DNA of 64,000 nt. Source: Svornostia abyssi (GTDB lineage Bacteria > Actinomycetota > Thermoleophilia > Solirubrobacterales > Solirubrobacteraceae). Within the stretch, counting starts at the first letter, position 1; every line of letters begins with the position of its first letter. This document shows, piece by piece, positions 33,254-42,388 of the stretch. Location: NCBI GenBank assembly GCA_024666565.1, contig CP088295.1, positions 4,960,001-5,024,000 on the forward strand, given 5' to 3'. The notes under the pieces are model-generated. The model ran no database searches and was not told the origin of the DNA. It saw only the letters and a program-made list of their open reading frames with translations. Made by a program: the position numbers and the translations under genes.

Positions 33254-35061
33254 CGGAGACGACGACCCTTCTGGACACAATCCGCACGCCCCAAGACCTT
33301 CGTGACCTGACCGCAGACGAACTCACAGCGCTCGCCGGCGAGATACGCGACGAGATCATCCAGATCGTCAGCGAGCGTGGCGGGCACCTCTCGCCCAATC
33401 TCGGAGTCGTCGAGCTGACAATCGCGCTGCACCGCGTCTTTGACTCGCCGCAGGACGTCCTGCTGTGGGACACCGGTCACCAGACGTACGTGCACAAGCT
33501 CCTCACGGGCCGCCGCGACGCCTTCGCGACGCTCCGCCGGCCCGGCGGGCTATCCGGCTTTCCCTCACAGGAGGAATCCGAGCACGACTGGATCGAGAAC
33601 AGCCACGCGTCGACCGCCTTAAGCTACGCCCACGGCATGGCCGAGGCGTTCGAGTCGTCCGACGCGGCACGCCGCGTCGTCGCGATCGTCGGCGATGGGG
33701 CGCTGACCGGCGGGCTTGCCTATGAGGGCCTCGCGAACATCGGAGCGCGCGGACTGCCGGTGGTCGCTGTGCTGAACGACAACGGCCGGTCGTACGCGCC
33801 GACAGTCAGCAGGCTGAGCGTGGTCGAGGCCGAGACATCCAACTGCCGGCCCTTGATCCGCGCACGAGAGCGTCACGCCGCCGGCCCGTCCGCGAACCCG
33901 TCTGGCTTCTTCGGCGCTCTGGGTTGGGCGTACCTGGGCCCCGTGGACGGGCATGACCTCACCACCGTCGAGCAGACGCTGCGCGCGGCCGCGCAGATGA
34001 GTGAGCCGGTGGTTGTCCATGTCGTCACGAAAAAGGGACGCGGCCACGTGGCGGCGGAGCGTGACGAGGAGAAGCGCATGCATGACGTCGCGCCGCCGTC
34101 GTCGTCGCCACCGTCCGACCCGCGGCCGGAGACATACACGCGTGTGTTTTCCTCCGCGCTCATCGACGCCGCGGCGCGGGATAGCCGCGTGCACGTGATC
34201 ACCGCCGCGATGCCCGGCTCGGTCGGGCTGCTCGAGTTCGAGCGGCGCTTCCCCGCCCGGATGCACGATGTCGGTCTGGCCGAGCAACACGCGGTGACGG
34301 CCGCCGTCGGTATGGCGTGGGCGGGCCTGCGGCCCGTCGTCGCCGTGTTCTCGACGTTCCTCATGCGCGCGTTCGACCAGATCAACCTCGACGCCGGCCT
34401 GCACGGCGCCCCAGTCGTCTTCGCGGTCGACCGCGCAGGGATCACCGGCTCAGACGGGCCGAGCCACCATGGCCTGTGGGACCTCGCGCTGCTGACGAAG
34501 GTTCCAGGGCTCACCGTCTTCGCTCCTTCGTCGGGTTCCGAGTTGCGCCAGATGCTGGGATTCGCCCTGACCCTCGACGGGCCAACGGTCATCCGTTATC
34601 CGAAGGGCACGGTCCCGAGCCAAGACATCGACCCAGCGCCAACGGGGCGAAGCGCCCGGCGGGTGCGGGCGGGTGAGGACGTCTGCCTGCTCGCCGTCGG
34701 CCGCATGCTCGGTCCGGCCGCCGAGGCAGCGGACCTGCTGCGAACAGACGGTGTCGCGACGACAGTGTGGGACCTGCGGTGCGTCGCGCCACTTGATCCC
34801 ACCGCGATCGCCGACGCACGGTCTTACCCCCTGGTCGCCGTGGTCGAGGACGGGCTGGCCGTCGGCGGCGTGGCGAGCGCTGTCGCCGCGGCACTGAGCG
34901 GGACGACCGCGCCGTTGCACATCGGCGTTCCCTGCGCCTACCAGCCGCAGGGAGAGACCGACGTGCTCTTGGCGGATCTCGGCCTCGACGCGCGCGGGAT
35001 CGCCGCTCGCGTGCGCGGCGCGCTCGACCGGACCAATCGGGGGGCGCATGCCGTTCGCTGA
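33250..35061 (+). CDS. dxs: 1-deoxy-D-xylulose-5-phosphate synthase
   Basis: 603 residues, close to the usual ~620. DXS hallmarks: SPNLGVVELTIALHRVFDSP spans residues ~47-66, then WDTGHQTYVHKLLTGR, ENSHASTALSYA, ThDP motif GDGALTGGLAYEGL, LGPVDGHD and the catalytic Glu in GLAEQHAV. It condenses pyruvate with glyceraldehyde 3-phosphate to give DXP. A tta codon occurs at 33619. In a mobile operon it is probably a second or specialised copy. ATGA overlap with the hydrolase and 14-nt overlap with the transaldolase. Confidence 0.9.
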   Translation: MTETTTLLDTIRTPQDLRDLTADELTALAGEIRDEIIQIVSERGGHLSPNLGVVELTIALHRVFDSPQDVLLWDTGHQTYVHKLLTGRRDAFATLRRPGGLSGFPSQEESEHDWIENSHASTALSYAHGMAEAFESSDAARRVVAIVGDGALTGGLAYEGLANIGARGLPVVAVLNDNGRSYAPTVSRLSVVEAETSNCRPLIRARERHAAGPSANPSGFFGALGWAYLGPVDGHDLTTVEQTLRAAAQMSEPVVVHVVTKKGRGHVAAERDEEKRMHDVAPPSSSPPSDPRPETYTRVFSSALIDAAARDSRVHVITAAMPGSVGLLEFERRFPARMHDVGLAEQHAVTAAVGMAWAGLRPVVAVFSTFLMRAFDQINLDAGLHGAPVVFAVDRAGITGSDGPSHHGLWDLALLTKVPGLTVFAPSSGSELRQMLGFALTLDGPTVIRYPKGTVPSQDIDPAPTGRSARRVRAGEDVCLLAVGRMLGPAAEAADLLRTDGVATTVWDLRCVAPLDPTAIADARSYPLVAVVEDGLAVGGVASAVAAALSGTTAPLHIGVPCAYQPQGETDVLLADLGLDARGIAARVRGALDRTNRGAHAVR

Positions 35062-35746
35062 CGCGCTCATGCTCGATTCCGGCCGCCTGTCCGACGTCGA
35101 AGCCGCTCGGGCGCTCGGGTTCGTCGGCGGGCTGACGACGAACCCGACCCTCACGATTGCCGGACTCGCGCCCGACGCCGCACCGACAGAGGACCGCCTG
35201 ATCGCACACGTCGCGGAGCTGGCCGCGGCCAGCCCGCCGGGTCCGGTGTTCGCTCAGCCGTTCACGTCCGAGCCCGAGCGCGCCGAGGAGCAGGCGCGCG
35301 CCCTCGGTGCCATCGCCCCGGACAGGATGGTCATCAAGCTCGTCGCGACGAACGAGTTCGCCGGCGTCGCGAGTCGGCTACGTGACGACGGATTTGCGTG
35401 CGCGCTCACGGGCGTCTTCTCGGCCGGGCAAGCGCTGTGCGCGCATCAACTCGGCTGCGCGTGGATCATCCCGTATGTCGACCGTGCGGCCCGGGCCGCC
35501 ACCGGGCGCGATGACATGGTCGCCGCACTTGCGCGTGTGCTGGCAAGCGTCGACAGCTCGACCCGCATCGTTGCCGCAAGCGTCAAGACGCTCGACCAGG
35601 TTGTGCGGTCCCTCGAGGATGGAGCGGACGCCGTGTCGGTCCCGCTCGGCGTGCTCGAGCAGCTCTGCGAGCATCCCCTCAGCCGCGCGGCGCTCACCGC
35701 GTTCGACGACGCGGTCCCGGGGCCGTGGGTCGGCTCGGAACACTGA
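35048..35746 (+). CDS. Small transaldolase/fructose-6-phosphate-aldolase-like protein
   Basis: 232 residues, the compact TalC/MipB class. LDSGRLSDVEAARALG, GLTTNPTL and the Schiff-base Lys in MVIKLVATNEF are present, followed by GVFSAGQAL and ASVKTLDQV. It would cleave or form C-C bonds through a dihydroxyacetone-type unit and could supply or use triose phosphate for the DXS. Overlaps both neighbours (14 and 22 nt). Whether it is a transferase or a true aldolase cannot be told from sequence alone. Confidence 0.87.
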   Translation: MPFADALMLDSGRLSDVEAARALGFVGGLTTNPTLTIAGLAPDAAPTEDRLIAHVAELAAASPPGPVFAQPFTSEPERAEEQARALGAIAPDRMVIKLVATNEFAGVASRLRDDGFACALTGVFSAGQALCAHQLGCAWIIPYVDRAARAATGRDDMVAALARVLASVDSSTRIVAASVKTLDQVVRSLEDGADAVSVPLGVLEQLCEHPLSRAALTAFDDAVPGPWVGSEH

Positions 35747-37864
35747 TCGCTCGGCGGTCGCGGCTCGTCCTCGGGCTCGCCTCCGTCTCGCTGGCCTTCG
35801 GCCTGGTAGTCGCTGCCGGTACCCCGACCGCGCTGGTTGACTCGCCACGGGCCTTCAACGATCCCGGCTCCGAGGCCTCTCAGGCGCGCGCTCACGCCGA
35901 AGCCGCGAGCGGAGCGACACTTGGCGACGGCATCGTGCTGCTAGTCGAAGCCCCGCCCGGCGCGCCAGCCGTTCGGCAGGTCGAGCGCGAGCTGCGGACA
36001 GTCCCGGGCATCGCTCGTGTTCGCGCCCCACAGTCGAGGGCGCCCTCGCCGCTCGTAGCGCGCGATGGGCGCCGCGCGCTCGTCGTCGCCGCCATCTCTG
36101 CCGACGCGGACCTCGACGCCGTGACGGGTCGTGTCGAGCATCGCTTTGGCGGCCGGCCTGACCTCATCCTTGGAGGAGAGGACGTCGCCCGTGCACAGCT
36201 CACCGCACAGGTGAAGGAAGACCTCACCCGGGCAGAACTGCTCGCGTTCCCCCTCCTCGCGCTGCTGTGCGTGCTGATCTTCCGGGGACTGGCTGCGATC
36301 CTGCCGCTCATCGTCGCGCTGCTGTCGGTGACCAGCACGTTCACGCTGCTGCGGGTGGTCGACGAGGTGGTCGCCGTCTCCCCGTTCGCGCTGAACCTCG
36401 TCTTGGCCCTCGGGCTCGGGTTGTCAGTGGACTTCAGCCTGCTCATGGTCTCCCGCTTCCGCGAAGAGGCGGGTCGGCGGCCGGTCATCGACGCGGTTGT
36501 CGGAACAATGTCGTCCGCTGGCCGCGCGGTCGCGTACAGCGCCATGACAGTCGCACTCGCGCTCTCGGTCCTCGCGGTGTTCCCGCAGCGGTTCATGGTG
36601 TCGATGGCGATCGGCGGCGTGCTCGTCGCGCTGTGTGCGGCCCTGTCGGCGCTGGTCGTGATCCCCGCGCTCCTCGCGCGGTTCGGCCCGCACGTCCAGA
36701 CGCGATCGGCGCCGCCGGCGCGGGGTCGCTGGTACGACTTCGCACACGCGGTGATGCGACGGCCGCTGGCCGTCGCACTGGCGACGACCGCGGTGCTGCT
36801 CCTGCTGGCCGCGCCAGCGCTCCGCGCCGCCTGGACCGGCATCGACGCAGGCGCGCTGCCCACCGAGCGCAGCGCTCGGACGCTGCAGGATTCCGTCGCC
36901 GCGGGCTTCGCTACCGACGAAACGCCGCTCGCCGTCGTTGTCAAGGCGCCCGGCGAGCGCAAGCCCGGCCGTAGGTGAGCTCGCGCGCCGGATCGCTGGG
37001 CTCCCGGCCGCGCAAAGCGTCGCAGCGCCCCTGCGGCTGAACGCGACGACCTGGCGCATCGATGCGACGGCGTCGGGAACTCCGATCGGGCCGCAGGCAC
37101 AGCAGCTCCTTACCGAGTTACGCGGACTCACGACGCCATTCGCCGTATCCGTCGGGGGAATCGCGGCCGACTATCACGACGACCAGCACGCGATCCTCGA
37201 GCGCGTTCCGCTCGCGCTCTCGGCCCTGTGCCTCATAACGCTGGTGCTGCTGTGGCTGCTGACCGATTCGGTCGTACTGCCGGTAAAGGCGCTCGTCATG
37301 ACCGGCGTCACAACCGCGGCGGCGCTTGGCCTGCTGGTCCTGATCTTCCAGGACGGCCGGCTGACAGGGCCCCTGGACTACGTCAGCCAAGGGGCACTCG
37401 AGCAGACGAACTTCGTCGTCTTCGCCGCGTTGGTATTTGCGCTGTCCACCGACTACGGCGTCATGCTGATCGCGCGCATCCAGGAGGAACACGCTGCCGG
37501 CCTGGACAACCGTGAGGCCGTCGCCGTCGGCATCCAGCGGACGGGCTCGCTTCTGAGTGGAGCTGCGGTGCTCCTCGCGACGGCGCTCGGCGTCCTGGCG
37601 ACGTCCTCGATCGTGTTCGTCAAAGAACTCGGCGTCGGAACGGCCGTTGCCGTCCTGATCGATGCGTTCGTCATCCGGTGCCTGCTACTGCCGTCGCTGA
37701 TGGCGCTGCTCGGCGACCGCAACTGGTGGTCACCGGAGTGGCTGCACCGGGTGCATCGGCGGATGGCACATAGCATTTCGACGGTTCGACTATCACCCGA
37801 TACCCCAGAGGGCCCCGCGCTCACCACGCTGCCGAAAGGCCCCGACCGCACTCCCTCGGTCTAA
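35725..37864 (+). pseudogene. MMPL/RND-family transporter, frameshifted
   Basis: From GTG 35725 one frame gives TM1, a periplasmic loop, and TM2-6 with LGLGLSVDFSLLMVSRFREE. It breaks near 36955 after VVVKAPGE. A second frame resumes SASPAVGELARRIAG and continues through VPLALSALCLITLVLLWLLTD, FALSTDYGVMLIARIQEE and the last TMs to 37864. One inserted base explains it. Restored, it is a ~710-residue MMPL exporter of lipids or small molecules. Last gene of the operon, so likely the product exporter. May be an assembly error. Confidence 0.82.
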
Positions 37865-37885
37865 CCCGGTTCGGACGTCGGCCCC

Positions 37886-37904
37886 GTACTGCACTAGTAC
37901 TGCA
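37886..37904. repeat. Right arm-type site: GTACTGCA-CTA-GTACTGCA
   Basis: Direct repeats with an 11-bp period, the counterpart of 28422-28440. They lie 131 bp inside the right boundary repeat, in the non-coding stretch 37865-38035, where I see no gene. Confidence 0.6.
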
Positions 37905-38035
37905 TCCAGTGACGAAAGCAGGCAATAGATGGTCACACTTGCCTGTGCGGACGGACAGCATCCGACCATCAAAAGCCCTGCAAAACGCAGAAGTCTGGGA
38001 CGTCCGGCGCCGTGCCGATCGATGCAGACATTCGC

Positions 38036-38077
38036 TTACGAGTGAAGTGCTCTACCAGCTGAGCTACGTCGGCGAGG
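38036..38077. repeat. Right direct repeat: partial tRNA-Thr (attR-like)
   Basis: Contains the 5' acceptor strand, D-arm and anticodon loop of tRNA-Thr(CGT) on the minus strand and then stops; the 3' half is missing. One difference from the intact gene falls in the acceptor strand (GCCGACG). Not a functional tRNA. The stretch 38078-38220 holds nothing coding and ends in GAAAGG before the next GTG. Confidence 0.78.
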
Positions 38078-38220
38078 CTCGGCAATTCTACTCGGCGCGC
38101 GCGGGAGGTCGTCGGCCGAGCCCACGGCGGCAACCGCATCGTTCCCCGTGAATGCGGTGTTAGCGTCGCGTTGCCCGGGCATCCGGGTGCGAGATTCGCC
38201 GTCCCAGCCGAAAGGCCCAC

Positions 38221-39279
38221 GTGTCCCGTTCTGTCTCCCTTGCCGCGGTCGCGGTCGCCCTCGCGGCGCTCGCGCTGCCCGCCTCCGCGGGCGCGGCGTC
38301 GTCGAGCTCGAAGGCCGAGCTCACCGTCATGTCCCGCAACCTCTACCTCGGCCCGGATCTGATCCCCCTCGCGTCCGCCGCCGACCTGCCCGCGTTCGAG
38401 CAGACCGCCGCGAACGTGTGGCGGAACGTCCAGGCCACCGACTTCCCGAAGCGCGCGACCGCGCTCGCGAAGGAGATCAAGAAGACGAAGCCCGACCTCA
38501 TCGGCCTGCAGGAGGCCGCCGTGTGGCGCAAGTCGCCCGACGGGGTCAAGGACGGGCAGGCCACGCCGGCCACCGTCGTCGTCTACGACTACATCAAGAC
38601 GCTGCGCGCCGAGCTGAAGAAGGCGGGCGTCGAGTACCGCGTCGTCATCCAGCAGGACGAGTTCGACTTCGAGGCGCCCACCGCCCTCGGGTACGACATC
38701 CGCCTGACGCAGCGCGACGCGATCCTCGAGCGCGTCGGCACCAAGGTGAAGACCGGCAAGACGTACAAGGGCCAGTACAGCAAGACGTTCATCGTGCCGA
38801 CCCAGGCCGGCACGGCGAACTCCAAGCGCGGCTGGGTCGCGGTCGACGCGAAGGTCGGCGGGAAGAGCTTCCGCTTCGTCGACACGCACCTCGAGGCGTA
38901 CGGCGGCGACATCCGCGAGGCGCAGGCCAAGCAGCTGCTGGGCTCCGGCGGGCCGCTGACGTCGAAGACGAAGAACACGATCCTCGTCGGCGACCTCAAC
39001 AGCGACCCGCGTGACGCGGCCGCCGACGCCGCCGCGTACAAGGCGATCGCCGGGGCCGGGTTCGTCAACGTGTTCAGCAAGCTCCCGGCGACGTCCGGGC
39101 AGAACGAGCTCGTCAACAACCCGACGTCCACGCTGAAGAGCTCGATCGACCACATTCTCGTGCGGCCGAAGCAGACGGTCGTCAAGGCGTCGGTCGTCGG
39201 CAACAAGGCGTCCGACCGGGTCGGCGGCCTGTGGCCGAGCGACCACGCGGGCGTCGTGGCCACGCTGCGGCTGAAGTAG
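38221..39279 (+). CDS. Secreted endonuclease/exonuclease/phosphatase-family hydrolase
   Basis: 352 residues from GTG 38221 with GAAAGG upstream. Signal peptide (SLAAVAVALAALALPASAGAA). EEP-fold markers: MSRNLYLGPDL, IGLQEAA with the metal-binding Glu, DTHLEAYGG, the GDLNSDP catalytic Asp/Asn, SSIDHILV and the terminal SDHAGVVATL. This superfamily cleaves phosphodiesters in nucleic acids, sphingolipids or inositol phosphates. Extracellular. Substrate not readable from sequence. First gene to the right of the island. Confidence 0.88.
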   Translation: MSRSVSLAAVAVALAALALPASAGAASSSSKAELTVMSRNLYLGPDLIPLASAADLPAFEQTAANVWRNVQATDFPKRATALAKEIKKTKPDLIGLQEAAVWRKSPDGVKDGQATPATVVVYDYIKTLRAELKKAGVEYRVVIQQDEFDFEAPTALGYDIRLTQRDAILERVGTKVKTGKTYKGQYSKTFIVPTQAGTANSKRGWVAVDAKVGGKSFRFVDTHLEAYGGDIREAQAKQLLGSGGPLTSKTKNTILVGDLNSDPRDAAADAAAYKAIAGAGFVNVFSKLPATSGQNELVNNPTSTLKSSIDHILVRPKQTVVKASVVGNKASDRVGGLWPSDHAGVVATLRLK

Positions 39280-39287
39280 CCCTCCAC

Positions 39288-39318
39288 GTGCGGGTCACCG
39301 GCGTACGGTGACCCGCAC
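39288..39318. terminator. Bidirectional terminator hairpin
   Basis: GTGCGGGTCACC and GGTGACCCGCAC form a perfect 12-bp stem around a 7-nt loop, between the convergent ends at 39279 and 39295. The stem includes the last codons of the minus-strand gene. No T-tract. Confidence 0.7.
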
Positions 39319-42300
39319 CCGCACCTCCGCCGACCGGTTGCCCGCCGCGTCGGTCGCGGTGAGCAGCAGGACGAACCTTCCGGTGGCGAGACGCCGGCCG
39401 CCGGGCCGCGCGCCGACGGGCACGCTCACGGTGCCGGCCTTCAGCGCGCGGCTCACGCTCGTGCGGGTGACGAGCAGCTCGCACCTCCGGCGCTTGCGCA
39501 GCTTCGGCGTCGCGGCGCGGCACTGCCTGCCGACGCGCCGCCCCGTCTTCACGGTCGCCACCCGCACGCGCACGCGCGCGGGTTCGCTGAGCGAGAACCG
39601 CACCGTGAACGGCTTGCCGCGCCGCACCCGCGAGGGACGCACCGTGACCGCGCGGATCCGCGGGGCCGTCCGGTCGCGTGCCGCAGGCGTCGATCCGGTC
39701 CCCGCCGCGCCGCCGCCGGCCGCGCCCCCACCGCCGGCCAGTTCCGTCGTCGCCGCCGGGCACCCGTCACGCAGCGCCCGCACCAGGGCCTGGCCGAGCT
39801 GCAGCCCGGTCGCCGGATGGTCGGCGCGGAAGATCACGCAGCTGCCGTCACGCGACAGTGACCCACCCGCGATGCCGCGCAGCGCCGCGCCGCCCGCCCC
39901 CGACGCGCGGGACACGAGCCGCGTCGTTCCCGCCGCGAGGTCGCGCAGGTAGAGGAACGTCCCGTTCGCCACGCCCGTCGCATCGAGCGTCGCCTCCGTC
40001 GAGCGGAACACGACGCGCGACCCGTCGCCCGAGAGCCACGCGCGCGTCGCCGCAACCGTGCTGTTCGCGCCCGCCGGGCCGTCGGCGCGGCTCGCGAGCG
40101 TGATGCTCCCGGTCGCGAGGTTCTTGACGAGCACGTCGAGCGTGGCCTCCGTGTCGTCGGGTGTGAGGTTCGTCGCGGCCGAGCCAAACGACACCACCCG
40201 GCCGTCGGCCGACAGCGACGGGTCGACGTGGGTGCCGTTGCCCTGCGCGCCCGCGGCGCTGGCGCTCGCCAGCGTGTTCGTCCCCGTCTCCAGGTCGCGG
40301 ACGTGGATCTGCACGAGCGCGCCCGTTCCACCGTCGCCGTAGCCGGCGCCCTTCGAGCCGAACGCGATCACGCGGCCGTCCGCGCTGATCGACACCGCGC
40401 CGACGTCGTCGGTGTTGGCCGCCCCGCCCGGCCCCTGGCCGCGGCTGCCGAGCAGCGTGCGCCCCGCGTCGAGGTCGCGGACGTGGACGCTGGAGACCGC
40501 GCTCGCGTCGCCGTTGCCGAGATTCGTCGCGTTGGTCACGTAGGCGACGCGCCGCCCGTCACCGGAGATCTCGCCGGTGAACGACGCCGCGTTCCCGCCC
40601 GCGCCCGCCGCACCGTCGGCGCGGTTGACGAGCAGCGATGTGCCCGCGGCGATGTCGCGCACGTAGAGATCCTCCGCCGCGTTCGTGTCGGCGCCGTCGA
40701 GCGCCGCCTGCGTGCCGAAGAGGACCCGCCCGCCGTCGTCGGAGATCCCGCGCGGGCTGGCGTTCGTCGCCACGAGCACCACGGCCCCGGTGACGAGATC
40801 GCGGCGGTACACCGAGGACACCCCGGGCGCCACGCCGGTGAGCCCCGGCTGGTCGGCGCCGAAGACGACGTACCGCCCGTCGGCGCTCATCCCGCGGTTG
40901 ACCGAGGGCGTCGACGCGTCGCCGCCCGGGTTGACGATGGGCGCGGTCCCGGCCGGCCGCGACACGGTCTGGGTCACGCGGGGGAACACGCCGGTGTCCC
41001 GCACGATGACGTGATCGAACCGCGGGTCGAGGTCTGGCGCGAGGTCCTCGTCGCCGGCGATCGCCAGCGCGGTGCCGTTGCCCGACAGCGACACGAGATC
41101 CACCCCGGCCGCGAGCTGCGTCTCGCCCGGGCTCAGGCGGGTGCTGAGCTCCGTCTCGTTGCTGGCCGTCCGGCGGATGAACGCGTCGGGCCCGCCGTTC
41201 GTGTCCGGGTACAGCGCGTCGAGGTTCGTCGCCGAGCTGATGAACGCGACGTTCTGCCCGTTGTCGGAGATCGACGGGCTGTACGACTCGTTGTTCGCGA
41301 TCGCGCCGGTCGCGCTGCGCGAGACCAGGCTCGTCACGCCGCTGCCGAGCTCGCTGCGGTGGATGTCGATGGTGGAGTTCGTGTCGCCGTCGCCGAGGTC
41401 CGCCGCGTTCGTCGACCACGCGACGGTGGTCCCGTCGCCCGAGATCACGCCTTCGTTGACCCAGCCTGCGGTCGAAGCGCCCCCGCCACCGTTCGTGCGC
41501 GACGCGAGCTGCGTCGAGCCCGGGGAGGGAACGACGCGCACGTAGAGGTCGGGCTGGCCGTTGGTGTCCAGCGCGCCGGCGATCGGCGCGTCGGTGAGGA
41601 ACGTCACGACCACGCCGTTGTCGCTGATCGACGGTGCGTAGCCGATCGACGCCGTCGCCCCGGCCCCGCGGGAGACCAGCGTGGTGGTCTGCGCCGCGAC
41701 GTCGCGGACGTAGACGTCGGTGTTGCCGTTCGCGTCCGTCACCCCAGGGTCGATCCCGCCGGCGGTCGTCTCGAACGCGACGTGGTTGCCATCCCCGCTG
41801 AGCACTCCGTCGTCGATCCCGCCGAGTGCCGCGCCGCCCGCGCCGGAGACGCGGCTCGCCAGCGTCGTGGTCCCCGCGGAGAGGTCGCGAACGTACAGGT
41901 CGTACCCGGTGTTCGCGTCAGCCGCGACCACCTGCGCGGTGGTGGCGAACAGCACCCGGGTGCCGTCGTCGGAGATCGCCAGCGCCTCGCTGTCCGCGGT
42001 CAGCGCGGCGCCCGGCCCGCGGCTGGAGAGCGTCACCGCGCCGGTCTGCCGGTCCTTGACGAAGACGGAGGAGAACCGGTCGTCGTCGAGATTCGACAGG
42101 CCCGCGATCGGACCGGAGAAGACGACGAAGCGCCCGTTGTCGCTGAGCCAGGAGCCAGGACCCGACGCGGTGGCGTCACCGTCGGGCGTGGCCAGCGGCG
42201 TCGCGAGGTCGGGCTGGCCGGAGGCGAGCACCGTCTGGCCGGCGGACAGCGCGGCCGCGGCGGGCGAGGGCGCGGCCAGCGCGAGGAGGAGGGCGAGGAC

Positions 42301-42324
42301 CGTGGGGAGGCGGCGGGAGGACAT
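39295..42324 (-). CDS. Large secreted TolB/PD40 beta-propeller protein
   Basis: 1009 residues from ATG 42324. Signal peptide (VLALLLALAAPSPAAAALSA). More than ten ~60-residue repeats follow with the pattern SxDGxxVxF...DLYVRDLxAGTTTLxSR (e.g. ALAISDDGTRVLF, LYVRDLSAGTTTLASR), typical of TolB-like propellers, probably two rings. After an Ala/Gly-rich linker (~840-860) comes an Arg/Val-rich Ig-like tail with two Cys (QCRAA, RCELL). Surface or exported, no enzyme motif. A hairpin upstream separates it from the SLC13 gene. Confidence 0.8.
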   Translation of the reverse strand: MSSRRLPTVLALLLALAAPSPAAAALSAGQTVLASGQPDLATPLATPDGDATASGPGSWLSDNGRFVVFSGPIAGLSNLDDDRFSSVFVKDRQTGAVTLSSRGPGAALTADSEALAISDDGTRVLFATTAQVVAADANTGYDLYVRDLSAGTTTLASRVSGAGGAALGGIDDGVLSGDGNHVAFETTAGGIDPGVTDANGNTDVYVRDVAAQTTTLVSRGAGATASIGYAPSISDNGVVVTFLTDAPIAGALDTNGQPDLYVRVVPSPGSTQLASRTNGGGGASTAGWVNEGVISGDGTTVAWSTNAADLGDGDTNSTIDIHRSELGSGVTSLVSRSATGAIANNESYSPSISDNGQNVAFISSATNLDALYPDTNGGPDAFIRRTASNETELSTRLSPGETQLAAGVDLVSLSGNGTALAIAGDEDLAPDLDPRFDHVIVRDTGVFPRVTQTVSRPAGTAPIVNPGGDASTPSVNRGMSADGRYVVFGADQPGLTGVAPGVSSVYRRDLVTGAVVLVATNASPRGISDDGGRVLFGTQAALDGADTNAAEDLYVRDIAAGTSLLVNRADGAAGAGGNAASFTGEISGDGRRVAYVTNATNLGNGDASAVSSVHVRDLDAGRTLLGSRGQGPGGAANTDDVGAVSISADGRVIAFGSKGAGYGDGGTGALVQIHVRDLETGTNTLASASAAGAQGNGTHVDPSLSADGRVVSFGSAATNLTPDDTEATLDVLVKNLATGSITLASRADGPAGANSTVAATRAWLSGDGSRVVFRSTEATLDATGVANGTFLYLRDLAAGTTRLVSRASGAGGAALRGIAGGSLSRDGSCVIFRADHPATGLQLGQALVRALRDGCPAATTELAGGGGAAGGGAAGTGSTPAARDRTAPRIRAVTVRPSRVRRGKPFTVRFSLSEPARVRVRVATVKTGRRVGRQCRAATPKLRKRRRCELLVTRTSVSRALKAGTVSVPVGARPGGRRLATGRFVLLLTATDAAGNRSAEVRVRVTVRR

Positions 42325-42366
42325 GCCCCGATCTCATCGAGGCGGGGCCCGCTGCACCACCACCCC

Positions 42367-42388
42367 AGGGCTGGACCGGGCCAGCCCT
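42367..42388. terminator. Terminator hairpin after the transporter operon
   Basis: AGGGCTGG-ACCGGG-CCAGCCCT, perfect 8-bp arms, touches the stop of the SLC13 gene on the minus strand and lies just upstream of the propeller gene. Confidence 0.55.

Larger units (their letters stand above)
28318..38077. mobile_element. Putative tRNA-Thr-integrated genomic island (9.7 kb)
   Basis: Bounded by 42-bp direct repeats derived from tRNA-Thr, with a pair of TACTGCA repeats just inside each end. Cargo is a divergent 2H-phosphoesterase-like gene and a six-gene operon of ThDP, HAD, hydrolase, DXS, transaldolase and MMPL genes. No integrase, excisionase or replication gene is visible, so the element is non-autonomous or has lost its recombinase. 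By eye the coding style differs slightly from its flanks, with TTA codons at 33619 and 37118, but TTA also occurs at 60846 outside it. Confidence 0.65.

Noticed and set aside
29524..35746. Reading the operon as a sulfoquinovose (sulfo-TAL/TK) pathway
   Set aside because: The transketolase-like gene is clearly DXS, and no sulfoquinovosidase, isomerase or sulfonate transporter is present.
38036..38077. Second tRNA-Thr gene
   Set aside because: Only the 5' half is present and the acceptor strand has a mismatch, so it cannot fold; treated as an attachment-site remnant.
39830..42200. Possible tandem DNA repeat array
   Set aside because: Repeats are at protein level only (propeller blades of ~60 residues) and diverge in nucleotides.
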